NCBI GenBank assembly: GCA_013003415.1
Contig: JABDJR010000516.1
Span: forward strand, 1-15,996
Origin: Candidatus Eiseniibacteriota bacterium
GTDB lineage: Bacteria > Eisenbacteria > RBG-16-71-46 > JABDJR01
Direction: 5' to 3'
Length of the DNA stretch: 15,996 bases
The notes under the pieces are model-generated. The model was not told where the DNA came from, ran no database searches, and worked only from the letters and a program-made list of their open reading frames with translations. Both the position numbers and the translations under genes were made by a program. Below are positions 1-7,726 of the stretch, piece after piece (the first letter of the stretch is position 1; each line of letters begins with the position of its first letter).

Positions 1-1
1 C

Positions 2-370
2 ATCGACCCCAATCAAGTTGTCTTCGGGGGCCATGGAGATTTTGGAGATTTGGCCCCCAACACCACTTGGCTCTTGCCGGTTCTGGAGGTGGGTGTTGGC
101 GACAACGTCACCATCGTTTCCTTAGGAACCGATCTTCTCATTCGAGCCTACGATCACTCAGATCGCTGGAACCCCTACGCAGGTGGTGAGTTAGCACTGA
201 TCTTCTTCAGCAAAGACGACGTGAGTGACGACACCGACCTCGGTTTGTCCGGTATTCTGGGCATCGAGCGGCAAATCAGTGGTACTCATCGTTTCGCCTT
301 AGAGGCGAAATTTGAGATACTAGACGCTCCCAACGTGAAGTTTGCGGCGATCTGGACATTCACGAACTAG
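2..370 (+). CDS. C-terminal part of a probable outer-membrane beta-barrel protein (5' truncated by window edge)
   Basis: The reading frame is open from base 2 to the TAG at 368-370, so the gene starts before the window; 122 residues are visible. The TTG at 50 has no convincing ribosome binding site and is not needed as a start. The visible part shows alternating polar/apolar stretches separated by Gly/Asp/Asn-rich turns, such as GELALIFF, LGLSGILGIERQ, RFALEAKFEIL and KFAAIWTF. It ends on an aromatic-rich strand close to the C-terminus, as in outer-membrane barrel proteins. No catalytic motif is seen. It lies 47 bases upstream of the next + strand gene and may share its transcript. The barrel assignment is inferred from strand pattern only; a secreted beta-sandwich protein is the main alternative. 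Confidence 0.6.
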   Translation: MDPNQVVFGGHGDFGDLAPNTTWLLPVLEVGVGDNVTIVSLGTDLLIRAYDHSDRWNPYAGGELALIFFSKDDVSDDTDLGLSGILGIERQISGTHRFALEAKFEILDAPNVKFAAIWTFTN

Positions 371-417
371 ACGCCCCGAGTTTGGGCCCTACATCTTAGC
401 CAACCCAGGTACACAGC

Positions 418-1965
418 ATGAATGATAGCTCCGGCATCCAACTTGCCCTTCTTGAGGGCATGGATGAAAGTCTTTTGTTCCGTCTCTATGACCGGAACAT
501 CCGAACTCGAAGTGAACTCGAGAAACTTCTGGCAACCCCCGAAAAGCGCAAAGAGCTTTCCGAGCGGCTACAGGTTTCTTTGGCTCGCCTTGAAGCCATT
601 CATCACCTGAACTTCCTCCTCCCAGAAGAACGTGTTGGCCGACTCTTCGACCTCGAAAAAGCTCTCCACTCCGGGGTCGCGGAAGCGAAGGCAGAAAACC
701 GGGGCGTCAAACGACTTCTTGGTTTATTGACGGTGGTGACCCTTGGTTTGGCCGGTGCTTTGGGTTACCTGTGGTACCAAAACCAAAACGCAGTACCCGT
801 TACTCCCCAAAACAACATAGCCACGCAAACGCCAAAAGAAGAACCGCCGCGTCGGGCAGACCCCGTCACCGAATCCAATTTGGAAGCGGAACTTGCCGAA
901 ATGAAGATTCGCCTCGATGCTTTGGCTCCTCTAGCCGGCGATGTAGCCCGCGCGAATCTGCATGAGGCCTTGAGTCATCTTGGTCCTTCACCGGGCTGGA
1001 ACGGACCCTTGAAGTGGAGCGAGCGCGATCACCTTCACCTCGCCACGAACTTGGGCGAAGACCCCACTACGGAAAAAGAAAAGGCAGTCAGTTTGGCTCT
1101 CTCTCGTTTGTCATCGGTTGAAAACCAAAACCTCACCGACCCTGATTTTCTCAACACCGCATTGGCGGCAGCCGGTTTCGTGCAAGAGTTTCCCGAAGTG
1201 GACAAGACCGAATCAATTTGGGATGCCGCCGCGCGATCCGTCCGTCTCCGCTTGTACTCGCGGGCCTTGGGACTCGCGCCCCTTCAAGACCTAGATCTTG
1301 AAGCCACCGCGGAGACTCCTTGGAGTTGGACTGCAGGCGGATACATCCAGGCCGAACTCTTATTGGCTCGGCTTGAGTCGCTTCCCATTCAAGAGGAAGC
1401 ACTCCCTCTGTGGTTCGAAACCTTGGCGGCTCTGAAAGAGTCTGCGAATGTGGGCCGTGATGCCTTGGCGAAGTCGAGTGAGGCCTGGGCCAGAGAGTAT
1501 TGGTTGCTGCGAGCCGATCTTGAACTTATGGTGGTCTCTACCGCCCTGGGCAAAACCTCGCTGGCTCCCTACTACACGGGAACCCCCGCTGCCTTTCTTG
1601 CCAAGCGCGAAGCCTACCTACGACGCGTGTTGTCTCGATCGCCCGGAGAAGTTCACGGACCGTTTCAGTGGCTTTCCGTGGAATTCGAAGAGGCCAAGAA
1701 CTTGATGGAATGGCTGGAAGCGAACCAAGAGGGAAACCCTGCGCTTGGAAAGCCTTGGGCTCAAGCCATCGCGGCGTTGGAAGGTCCCTTTAACCAACAA
1801 CGGACAAAGGATTCGGTCAGCGTGGGCCCCAAGGTGGGTATTGCGCTGATGACATCGGGACTGGGGCAGGCCGAAGAACCCTTGAGCCACGCGCGGGCGA
1901 AGTGGGAGGCCGGTCTTCGTCCTCTCCTGATCGAGACCCGCCATCAGATGGCGAAAGTTCAATAG
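418..1965 (+). CDS. Membrane-anchored protein with N-terminal helix-hairpin-helix-like region, unknown function
   Basis: 515 aa, not recognised as a named family. Residues about 8-68 (LLEGMDESLLFRLYDRNIRT onward) are helical and resemble the DUF4332/helix-hairpin-helix pattern, in which paired short helices are followed by a longer helix; this resemblance is weak. Residues about 99-119 form one transmembrane helix, followed by a Gln/Asn/Pro-rich linker (120-150). Residues 150-515 are rich in Leu, Ala and Glu and look like all-helical repeats (TPR-like), probably outside the cytoplasm. A cytoplasmic head of about 98 residues and a large extracytoplasmic helical domain is the likely topology. 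The ATG has only a weak upstream purine stretch (AGGT). The gene ends 33 bases from the convergent 937-aa regulator, with no clear terminator between them. Confidence 0.75.
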   Translation: MNDSSGIQLALLEGMDESLLFRLYDRNIRTRSELEKLLATPEKRKELSERLQVSLARLEAIHHLNFLLPEERVGRLFDLEKALHSGVAEAKAENRGVKRLLGLLTVVTLGLAGALGYLWYQNQNAVPVTPQNNIATQTPKEEPPRRADPVTESNLEAELAEMKIRLDALAPLAGDVARANLHEALSHLGPSPGWNGPLKWSERDHLHLATNLGEDPTTEKEKAVSLALSRLSSVENQNLTDPDFLNTALAAAGFVQEFPEVDKTESIWDAAARSVRLRLYSRALGLAPLQDLDLEATAETPWSWTAGGYIQAELLLARLESLPIQEEALPLWFETLAALKESANVGRDALAKSSEAWAREYWLLRADLELMVVSTALGKTSLAPYYTGTPAAFLAKREAYLRRVLSRSPGEVHGPFQWLSVEFEEAKNLMEWLEANQEGNPALGKPWAQAIAALEGPFNQQRTKDSVSVGPKVGIALMTSGLGQAEEPLSHARAKWEAGLRPLLIETRHQMAKVQ

Positions 1966-1998
1966 CGCGTATTGCAGTGGAACACTTTCGGCTCGGCT

Positions 1999-4812
1999 TT
2001 AGGACTTGAGTCGAGGCCAGTCCAAACCCTGAAGTGTAGGGTGAACCACTTCGTTCCAAGGGATGAGCTGCGAGAGCCCCTCCCGCCACCGTGGGTAATT
2101 GCGCGCAAAGTTCTCCGGGGCCTGCGATAGGTAAGCCCCCAAACTTTCCCTCGCCAATGTCGCCACTTCTTTGTTTGCCAAATGAATGACCGGGTCGTCT
2201 TGGAACTGCGGAAGAATGGGTCCTTGCACGAGATCAAGCCCCGCCTTCAGGGCGTGCAAAGACTGTTCGCGCAAACCACTCTCCGAGAGTCGTCGCCCAT
2301 CTTCCCAAAACGAAACCGCATCGAGAACATCGGCACTCACGCCTTGTCGAGCCCACGTTAACTCGTCGTCTCTGAAGAGTAACTCAGAACTCCGAGGCGC
2401 CACGGTTCGCAACAGTCCGTTGGCCTCCCGCAAATAGTTCAAGATGTCAGGATCTTTCGGTTCTCCGGAAGCGGTCAGGATATGGGACACGGAAAGTCGA
2501 GAGACCGGAATCTCGGTGACCTCAGAAGCAATGAGATGCCCAAGGAGCCGGCGCCACCATTCCGGAAACTGGGACAAGGGGAAAGCAGCACTTTGGGGCT
2601 GCAGGTATCCAGGCCCAAAAAGGAAAAGACGCAAACCGCTTGCGGATGGGCTTTCTTGGGGGCGCTCTAAACGGATCATGAAAGGTCGGAACAAGCGCGC
2701 AAATGCCGGAACCTCTGCCGGGGGACTCTCACGAAGGGCGTTGGCAAACTCTCGCCCCCGATCTTTCAGTCCCATCTTGTAGTAGAGATTGGCCGCTTTG
2801 TTGAGGGAAACTTCAAGCCCCTCTCGGTCATCCGAAGAGCTTGTGGCAAGGAGCCGAATCTCCAAAACGTCCAATAAGAGGGGGAGATAGTTCGCCGCCT
2901 CGAGCCTCGGTTGTAAGGATTCCAAGAGTCGAAGCACGCGTGGAGGAAGCAGGGTCGAGGTGTGAGAGAGAATCGCCTTCGCCTCATGAATGATCTCTTG
3001 AGACTCAATCCAGAGGGGCGATGTGAAATAAACCTTGGGCTCGGTGGGAGCTTCTTCAGGGGGTCGTTCCCGGGGCGTTTCTTCTTCCTCTTCTGATTCG
3101 GGTGGAGGTTCAGGTGCGCAGGACGTTTCCGCGTTGACGCAAGCTTTAGACAGAAACCGCATCCACTCGGAAAGATCAGCGTGTCCCATTTGCAAGAAGC
3201 GAGCTTCGGCGGCAAGGGCGCCATCTTTGGCCCGTTGAATGTCCCCTAAGATGAACTCGTCCGAGATCATTCCCGCTTCCAAACCGGCAGCCGCGTGAAA
3301 GTGTCCCGCAAGTTGAGCTTCCTCGAACAAGGCCACTCGCAGATCGGCAACTTCCTGGGCGCGGTCTTGAGCATGCAGCAAATCCAGAGCCAGGGTTCCC
3401 AATTCACGACGTAGGGCAGGGAACACGTCGGGTGCCAACAAGGCTCGCCCGCGTCTCACCCAATCGAGGGCCGAAACGGGTTTGCCCTGAAGCTGTCGTA
3501 CTTTGCCGGCCAGGAGGTAGATCCGCCCTCGCACGCCATCCCAGGCCAGCCCCGTGCGACTCCGGGACGCCCAGTACAGACGGCTAAGCTCTTGGATTGG
3601 CCTCTCCCCTTTTTGAACTCTGACTCGGAGCTCCTCGATGGCGCTATCGGTTTTGGCCAGGGGTGTTGTCGAAGCCCGAGGAGGCTCAAAGGGGACAAGC
3701 GCATGGTGAGGAAGACGTTTGCGTTTGAACCGACGTCGGGAGGGTTCACGCGCTACCGATCGCCAAAGAAAGGAGCTTGGCTTAAGCCCTTGAAGCGTGG
3801 ATTGGCGAAGAAGGAACCCGCGCCGGCGAAGCTGACTCAGAGCCGCGTCGAAGTGCTCTTCGGATCCTTCAAAACGGTTTCGATAGACGTCGGCCTGAAG
3901 GTGCTCGCTCTCATGACAGATTTGGTGAAGCAAGTACTGGGCGGCCGGGGTCAGACGACGGAATCGCATTTCCATGACCCCGGAGAGGTGCATGGGCAGC
4001 GGAAGCTCCAGGGGATCGGCCAAGACTTTGATAAAACGCCGATCATCGTCGATCTGGACATGCCCCATTTCCTCAAGCCACCTCAAAATTTCCTGAGCAA
4101 AGAAAGTGTTGCCTTTGGAAACGCGAGCCAACCACGGCGCGAAGTTCTTGTCGGGAATCTTCCATGCATCGCACAGCTGACGAATCTCGGTGGTGTTTAG
4201 AGGAGGCACCAAAAGCACGCGTGTCTGAGGATACATCGCAATGTTGGGCGAGGCCTCATCTTCCACCGCGGCCAAGAGAAGGACTCCCGGGGTTTGGGTT
4301 AGAAACGAAACGCGGTTGAGGAGGGCATCTCCAAAGGAATCGTCTGGCCACAACCCAACATTGATCAACAGGGGAACTCGACTTGCAACCGCGCGAAAGA
4401 CACAAGCCAGGGCGGCCCCCAAAAGTTCAGGATCGGTTTCTAGGGGCTCAGGAGCTAACACCGGTACTTGAGCGTAGCTTCTGAGATTGGTGTTCATGAG
4501 GCTGAGCGTATGGAGAGCCCAACTCGGTACGGTCACCTCGGGATAGCTATCCAGAAGGTCCGTCAATTCAGACTGAAGCCACCGTTTCCAGTGGGGTCGT
4601 GTGTCATCGGGGGCAAGGGTCAAGATCTCGGCGTCTGGACCGCGGCGAAGGCCGTGGCGGAGAAGCCGACGTCGTCCCACTCCCGCAGCTCCGGCAAGAC
4701 AAAGCACGCTGGTTTTGGAAAAGAGGTGCTCTCTAATTTCGTGTTCCAGTAAGCCGAGAGTTCTTTCTCGCCCTACAAAAGGAGCGCCCCTATGGGTTAC
4801 CAATTCTCTCAT
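1999..4812 (-). CDS. STAND/AAA_16-like regulator with degenerate P-loop and C-terminal SARP/BTAD-like domain
   Basis: 937 aa. The N-terminus (PFVGRERTLGLLEHEI, about residues 11-26) is the usual entry into STAND/AAA_16 ATPase modules of MalT/LuxR-type regulators. The P-loop (41-48) reads GAAGVGRR, so the Walker A Lys and Ser/Thr are both Arg. The Walker B strand (146-155, VPLLINVGLW) lacks the acidic pair seen in the family (typically LEDLHW). Residues 234-250 (GNTFFAQEILRWLEEMG) keep the family's GNPlf-aeell signature. Helical repeats follow (about 390-560), then a Glu/Pro-rich linker (about 565-595). The C-terminus (about 727-895) starts LRLFLFGPGYL and resembles the winged-helix plus BTAD module of SARP regulators, with VSADVLDAVSFWEDG and a helical pair after it. 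In SARPs this module is normally N-terminal. Inference: a regulator or scaffold that binds nucleotide poorly or not at all. No operon partner is visible; the start is the first ATG and has a weak ribosome binding site. Confidence 0.7.
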   Translation of the reverse strand: MRELVTHRGAPFVGRERTLGLLEHEIREHLFSKTSVLCLAGAAGVGRRRLLRHGLRRGPDAEILTLAPDDTRPHWKRWLQSELTDLLDSYPEVTVPSWALHTLSLMNTNLRSYAQVPVLAPEPLETDPELLGAALACVFRAVASRVPLLINVGLWPDDSFGDALLNRVSFLTQTPGVLLLAAVEDEASPNIAMYPQTRVLLVPPLNTTEIRQLCDAWKIPDKNFAPWLARVSKGNTFFAQEILRWLEEMGHVQIDDDRRFIKVLADPLELPLPMHLSGVMEMRFRRLTPAAQYLLHQICHESEHLQADVYRNRFEGSEEHFDAALSQLRRRGFLLRQSTLQGLKPSSFLWRSVAREPSRRRFKRKRLPHHALVPFEPPRASTTPLAKTDSAIEELRVRVQKGERPIQELSRLYWASRSRTGLAWDGVRGRIYLLAGKVRQLQGKPVSALDWVRRGRALLAPDVFPALRRELGTLALDLLHAQDRAQEVADLRVALFEEAQLAGHFHAAAGLEAGMISDEFILGDIQRAKDGALAAEARFLQMGHADLSEWMRFLSKACVNAETSCAPEPPPESEEEEETPRERPPEEAPTEPKVYFTSPLWIESQEIIHEAKAILSHTSTLLPPRVLRLLESLQPRLEAANYLPLLLDVLEIRLLATSSSDDREGLEVSLNKAANLYYKMGLKDRGREFANALRESPPAEVPAFARLFRPFMIRLERPQESPSASGLRLFLFGPGYLQPQSAAFPLSQFPEWWRRLLGHLIASEVTEIPVSRLSVSHILTASGEPKDPDILNYLREANGLLRTVAPRSSELLFRDDELTWARQGVSADVLDAVSFWEDGRRLSESGLREQSLHALKAGLDLVQGPILPQFQDDPVIHLANKEVATLARESLGAYLSQAPENFARNYPRWREGLSQLIPWNEVVHPTLQGLDWPRLKS

Positions 4813-4890
4813 AGACTCTTAATCATACCTGGGACACCCGGATGCGGGGTGAGTTTGCGAGGATCCTGGAGCAAATAGGGAGGGTGGGAT

Positions 4891-5159
4891 TTAAAAAATG
4901 GACAAAAAAAGTCCCGAGCAATGGAGTCTTCCGGGGCTGCTACCCATAGATGCGCTTGGCACCTCCATCACTCGGGGTTGATAAAACCGTACCAGTTTAG
5001 AACAACCTGTCAATGATTCGGTGACAGGGATCTAAAAAAAGTAACGGGGATCTAAAAAAACTAGCGCTGTTTCACGCAGATCTTAAGAATTTGTAAACCG
5101 GAGAAGCTATAAGCGCGGTCTTATTTTAAAAATGGTAACAACTTAAAAAATGGAACAAG
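4891..5159 (+). repeat. Three dispersed copies of a TTAAAAA(A)TGG(T)(A)ACAA motif
   Basis: TTAAAAAATGGACAAAA lies at 4891-4907. TTAAAAATGGTAACAAC (5126-5142) and TTAAAAAATGGAACAAG (5143-5159) form a tandem pair with a 17-base period. All three are on the same strand and flank the GGGATCTAAAAAAA pair. They could be binding sites, or remnants of a second mobile-element end. A-rich composition alone could create some similarity, but the shared TGG-ACAA part outside the A-tract argues against pure chance. Confidence 0.6.
5022..5061 (+). repeat. Two tandem copies of a 20-bp A-tract repeat
   Basis: TGACAGGGATCTAAAAAAAG (5022-5041) is followed directly by TAACGGGGATCTAAAAAAAC (5042-5061); 17 of 20 positions agree and the 14-base core GGGATCTAAAAAAA is identical. 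The first copy overlaps the right arm of the CCTGTCA/TGACAGG inverted repeat. Multiple short subterminal repeats are typical of IS21-family ends, so this may be a solitary transposon end, but no matching inverted end is present in the window. Confidence 0.75.
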
Positions 5160-5196
5160 TAAGTCGTGCTCGCAAACCGGATTTTGTTGAACCCTT

Positions 5197-5910
5197 TTAG
5201 GGGTTCTGGCGGGAAACTTCGTCGGCCAAACTCCAAGCTTTCAAAGCTAGGGTGTCGGCGCCGCGATAGTTTTTGTTACCAAGAGATGTTTGCGCACCTT
5301 GAACGAAACTCAAGATCTGATCGAGCTGAGAAGAAAGTGACTTGTTGTCCGCCGCCTTCTTTTCCAGTCGAGAAACTACCCCCTGGGCGCGCTTCAAGTT
5401 TGTTTCTGTGCGCTCAATGAGAAGACGCTCTTCGTTAGGGGTAAGATCGATTTGAATGGGTTGCCTTGGAGCGGCTTCCTTCTCCGGCTCTAGCTTGTCC
5501 GGATCTTTGTGTTCGAGATTCCCGAGGGAGTCGGGATCGACATAGACCCAGAGAGTGTCGCTAGCCTCTGAAATAGGGGGAAAGTCCTGATCTTCCTGGG
5601 GCGTCCCCGTGTAGGTTTGTCCTCGCGATTGAGCGCGTGAGCGACTGTTTTGAGCCGCTTTGAATTCTTCTTCACCCCGAGGGTGGATAATGGAATACCA
5701 ATAGGCGTCTTGAATCACCGCCTCCACCCGAGGTGGCTCCGGAAGAGCGAAAGCCAAACTATCCGGGGGGTCCCAGCGTTCCACGTCGAAGTGAACCGTG
5801 GTGTCGATTTCGGGAATCGCGTCGTCGTAAGTAAAAACATAGCCGCATCCAACCAAATAGGTTGAAAGCAGAAGAAATGGGCCCGCGCTTCTGATCGCTC
5901 TAGGAAGCAT
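5197..5910 (-). CDS. Lipoprotein with C-terminal helical (DUF4398-like) domain
   Basis: 237 aa from the ATG at 5910. A longer frame reaches 6036, but this ATG has a GGAG seven bases upstream and opens a proper lipoprotein signal: basic start (MLPRAIR), hydrophobic core FLLLSTYLV and lipobox LVGC with Cys22 as the lipidation site. The mature part begins with a beta-like region, then an acidic, Pro-rich linker. The last ~70 residues are helical, with heptad-like Leu/Ala spacing (NLKRAQGVVSRLEKKA onward), resembling DUF4398 lipoproteins. The start overlaps the end of the histidine-kinase gene by 11 bases, so it is the third gene of the two-component operon and probably translationally coupled. 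It may be an envelope sensor or accessory partner of the kinase (inference). A 6-bp hairpin (GAACCC/GGGTTC, 5189-5206) spans the stop codon, without a U-tract. Confidence 0.8.
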   Translation of the reverse strand: MLPRAIRSAGPFLLLSTYLVGCGYVFTYDDAIPEIDTTVHFDVERWDPPDSLAFALPEPPRVEAVIQDAYWYSIIHPRGEEEFKAAQNSRSRAQSRGQTYTGTPQEDQDFPPISEASDTLWVYVDPDSLGNLEHKDPDKLEPEKEAAPRQPIQIDLTPNEERLLIERTETNLKRAQGVVSRLEKKAADNKSLSSQLDQILSFVQGAQTSLGNKNYRGADTLALKAWSLADEVSRQNP

Positions 5911-7726
5911 GGCTGGTCTCCAGTGGAATCTCGGCACGAAGCCAAAGAGTGATGGTTGTGCCCTGGTCCGGTTGGCTTTCCACCGAAACAGTGCCCCGAT
6001 GCATCTCCACGGCTTGGCGCACAAAAGCGAGTCCAACGCCGGTTCCGGATTCTTTTGTCGTCATATAAAGGTCAAAAATCTTTGGCAACATTTCGGGATC
6101 GATTCCAGGGCCCGTGTCACTGACTTCAATGCCGATCCGACCCTCTTCACTCTTACAACGAATCACAACACGTTGATCCCGAGAAGGCAAAGCCTGGATT
6201 GAGTTTTTAATAAGATTGAGAAGGGATTGCCGTAAAACTTCGATATCGCCGTTGATGGGCTTCAGCCCTTCCTCACACTCCACAACCAATTCCAAACCCG
6301 CCATGGTGGCTTCGGGCGCTACCAACTCGACAAGTTCAGCCGTGAGCTGGGGAACCGAGACCGGCGCCATGGTCAGACGCTGGAGCCGGGCCACCTTGAG
6401 AAAGCCCGAGACCGCGCGGTCGAGCCGGGCGATTTGCTCTCGGGTCGAGACCACGGCCTCTTGCACGTGTTCCGGGTCGAGATTTTCCGCGTGGCTCAGG
6501 GGTTCCAAGTGCAGGGTGATGGCGTTTAGAGGGTTTCGAATCTCGTGGGCGACTCCGGCCGCCATTTCGCCAAGCCGTGTAAGGGTATTGCTGTGATCCA
6601 TGACGGCTTGAAGCTCAGATAAGAGCGACAGATCTTTGAGTTCGATGAGGACGCCGGAGAGTTTACCGTCTTCTTCCAAGCTGTGCCCCACCGCCATCAT
6701 CCCCGAGTGACCGTTGTTTCCCGCGATCTCCGCACGCAGGGACATGCGTTGGGATTTTCCGGAGAGAATCTCTTTGAGCAGCGGGTCGAGGGGGTGGTTC
6801 TTCCCAAATACTTCGGAGAAAGACTTTCCCAAAATCTCTTCCTGGTCTAATCCCAGCTGTCGAGAGGCAATGCCGTTGATGTGACTGATCTCGCGCTCGG
6901 CCCCAACCAAAAGCAGTCCGTCTCCCAGATGTTCCATCGCTCGCTTGAGGGTGTGCTCTCCCCCTTCTTCTTGTCGCTTCCGGAACTTGGCTCCCAGCTC
7001 GTTAATAGCGTTCGCCATGTCGGCAAACTCGTTGATCTCCTGGTGAGGGATGCGGTAACTGAAGTCGCCGGCTCGCAAGGCTTCGATACCGCGACGCACC
7101 TCGCGCAGGGGATGGACGAAGATGCGCGTAAGAAAGAACGCCGCAACCAAGGCCAGAGCAAGCTGACCCAATCCAACCAATACGCCCCTTCGAACCGTGG
7201 TGAGGATTTCGGTTTTGATAAACGTGGAGCTTTGGGCGACGTGAACCGCCCCGAACGCAGAATCCCCCATTCGTAATGGGGTTACGTGCTCATAGATCTT
7301 TCCCTCGCCGCTAAGCTCCAGAATGAAACGCCAAGGTGCAATCAGCCCCGAAATCGACGGAAGTGAACTTCTTTTCTGCATGAGGCTTCCGACCTTTTGG
7401 GGGTCGGTGTGTAAGAGCGCCTGTCCGGCTGAATCGGAGAAGGCGGTAAAGAAGACCGTGGGAGCGTTCTGGGTGGCCGAGCGGAGAGTCACCTTGAGGT
7501 GAGCGTCTTTAACAAGCGCGTCGTAGGGGTCGTCCGGGGCGCTTGCAACCACGTGACCGATCTGTGCCACAAGGGATTGGCTAATGTAGTCGGCATCGTG
7601 ACGAGACTTTTCCAGGGTCATGCGCGTGAATTCGCTGACTTCCCATGAAAGGGAAATCACGACGATGACCGTCGCAAGGAGGCCTAGAGCCAGAATCTGT
7701 CGTGCACGAAGTCCCCCGAAGGTCAT
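5900..7726 (-). CDS. NtrB-type membrane sensor histidine kinase
   Basis: 608 aa. Domain order: transmembrane helix 1 (about 9-27), extracytoplasmic sensor region (28-180), transmembrane helix 2 (about 182-204), HAMP (about 205-255), PAS (about 260-365), HisKA and HATPase_c. The H-box is GVAHEIRNPLNAI with phospho-acceptor His394. The N-box is LLNLIKNSIQAL (Asn508). G1 is DTGPG (Asp537) and G2 is GTGVGL (561-566). All catalytic boxes are intact, so it should autophosphorylate and pass phosphate to the partner regulator. Its ATG overlaps the TAA of the regulator gene (TAATG), showing tight coupling. The sensor domain has no motif that reveals the ligand; an envelope signal is likely given the lipoprotein encoded immediately after it. 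Confidence 0.95.
   Translation of the reverse strand: MTFGGLRARQILALGLLATVIVVISLSWEVSEFTRMTLEKSRHDADYISQSLVAQIGHVVASAPDDPYDALVKDAHLKVTLRSATQNAPTVFFTAFSDSAGQALLHTDPQKVGSLMQKRSSLPSISGLIAPWRFILELSGEGKIYEHVTPLRMGDSAFGAVHVAQSSTFIKTEILTTVRRGVLVGLGQLALALVAAFFLTRIFVHPLREVRRGIEALRAGDFSYRIPHQEINEFADMANAINELGAKFRKRQEEGGEHTLKRAMEHLGDGLLLVGAEREISHINGIASRQLGLDQEEILGKSFSEVFGKNHPLDPLLKEILSGKSQRMSLRAEIAGNNGHSGMMAVGHSLEEDGKLSGVLIELKDLSLLSELQAVMDHSNTLTRLGEMAAGVAHEIRNPLNAITLHLEPLSHAENLDPEHVQEAVVSTREQIARLDRAVSGFLKVARLQRLTMAPVSVPQLTAELVELVAPEATMAGLELVVECEEGLKPINGDIEVLRQSLLNLIKNSIQALPSRDQRVVIRCKSEEGRIGIEVSDTGPGIDPEMLPKIFDLYMTTKESGTGVGLAFVRQAVEMHRGTVSVESQPDQGTTITLWLRAEIPLETSHAS

Larger units (their letters stand above)
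4813..5196. other. 384-bp AT-rich intergenic region, possible insertion-sequence graveyard
   Basis: This gap separates the upstream end of the 937-aa regulator from the 3' end of the lipoprotein gene. It is richer in A and T than its neighbours and contains no ORF with a credible start and ribosome binding site. It holds two families of short direct repeats (listed separately), and an inverted repeat CCTGTCA/TGACAGG with a 9-base loop at 5006-5028. A TATGAT hexamer on the minus strand (4822-4827) could be the -10 of the regulator gene, but no good -35 is seen at the proper distance. No transposase fragment was recognised. Confidence 0.6.

Noticed and set aside
2766..3224. 152-aa open frame on the minus strand inside the regulator gene
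   Set aside because: Alternate frame of the same strand; low-complexity Lys/Pro/Arg content comes from the Glu/Pro-rich linker read out of frame.
3592..4200. 202-aa open frame on the plus strand
   Set aside because: It lies entirely inside the 937-aa regulator gene on the other strand, with no domain and composition typical of an antisense shadow.
4957..4972. TGGCAC in the AT-rich gap as a second sigma-54 promoter
   Set aside because: The -12 position lacks GC at the required ten-base spacing.
5189..5206. GAACCC/GGGTTC hairpin as a rho-independent terminator of the two-component operon
   Set aside because: The stem is only 6 bp, spans the stop codon and has no following U-tract in either direction.
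5911..6036. Longer start for the lipoprotein gene
   Set aside because: It would add 42 residues before a perfect lipoprotein signal and overlap the kinase gene by over 130 bases; the ATG at 5910 has its own GGAG site.
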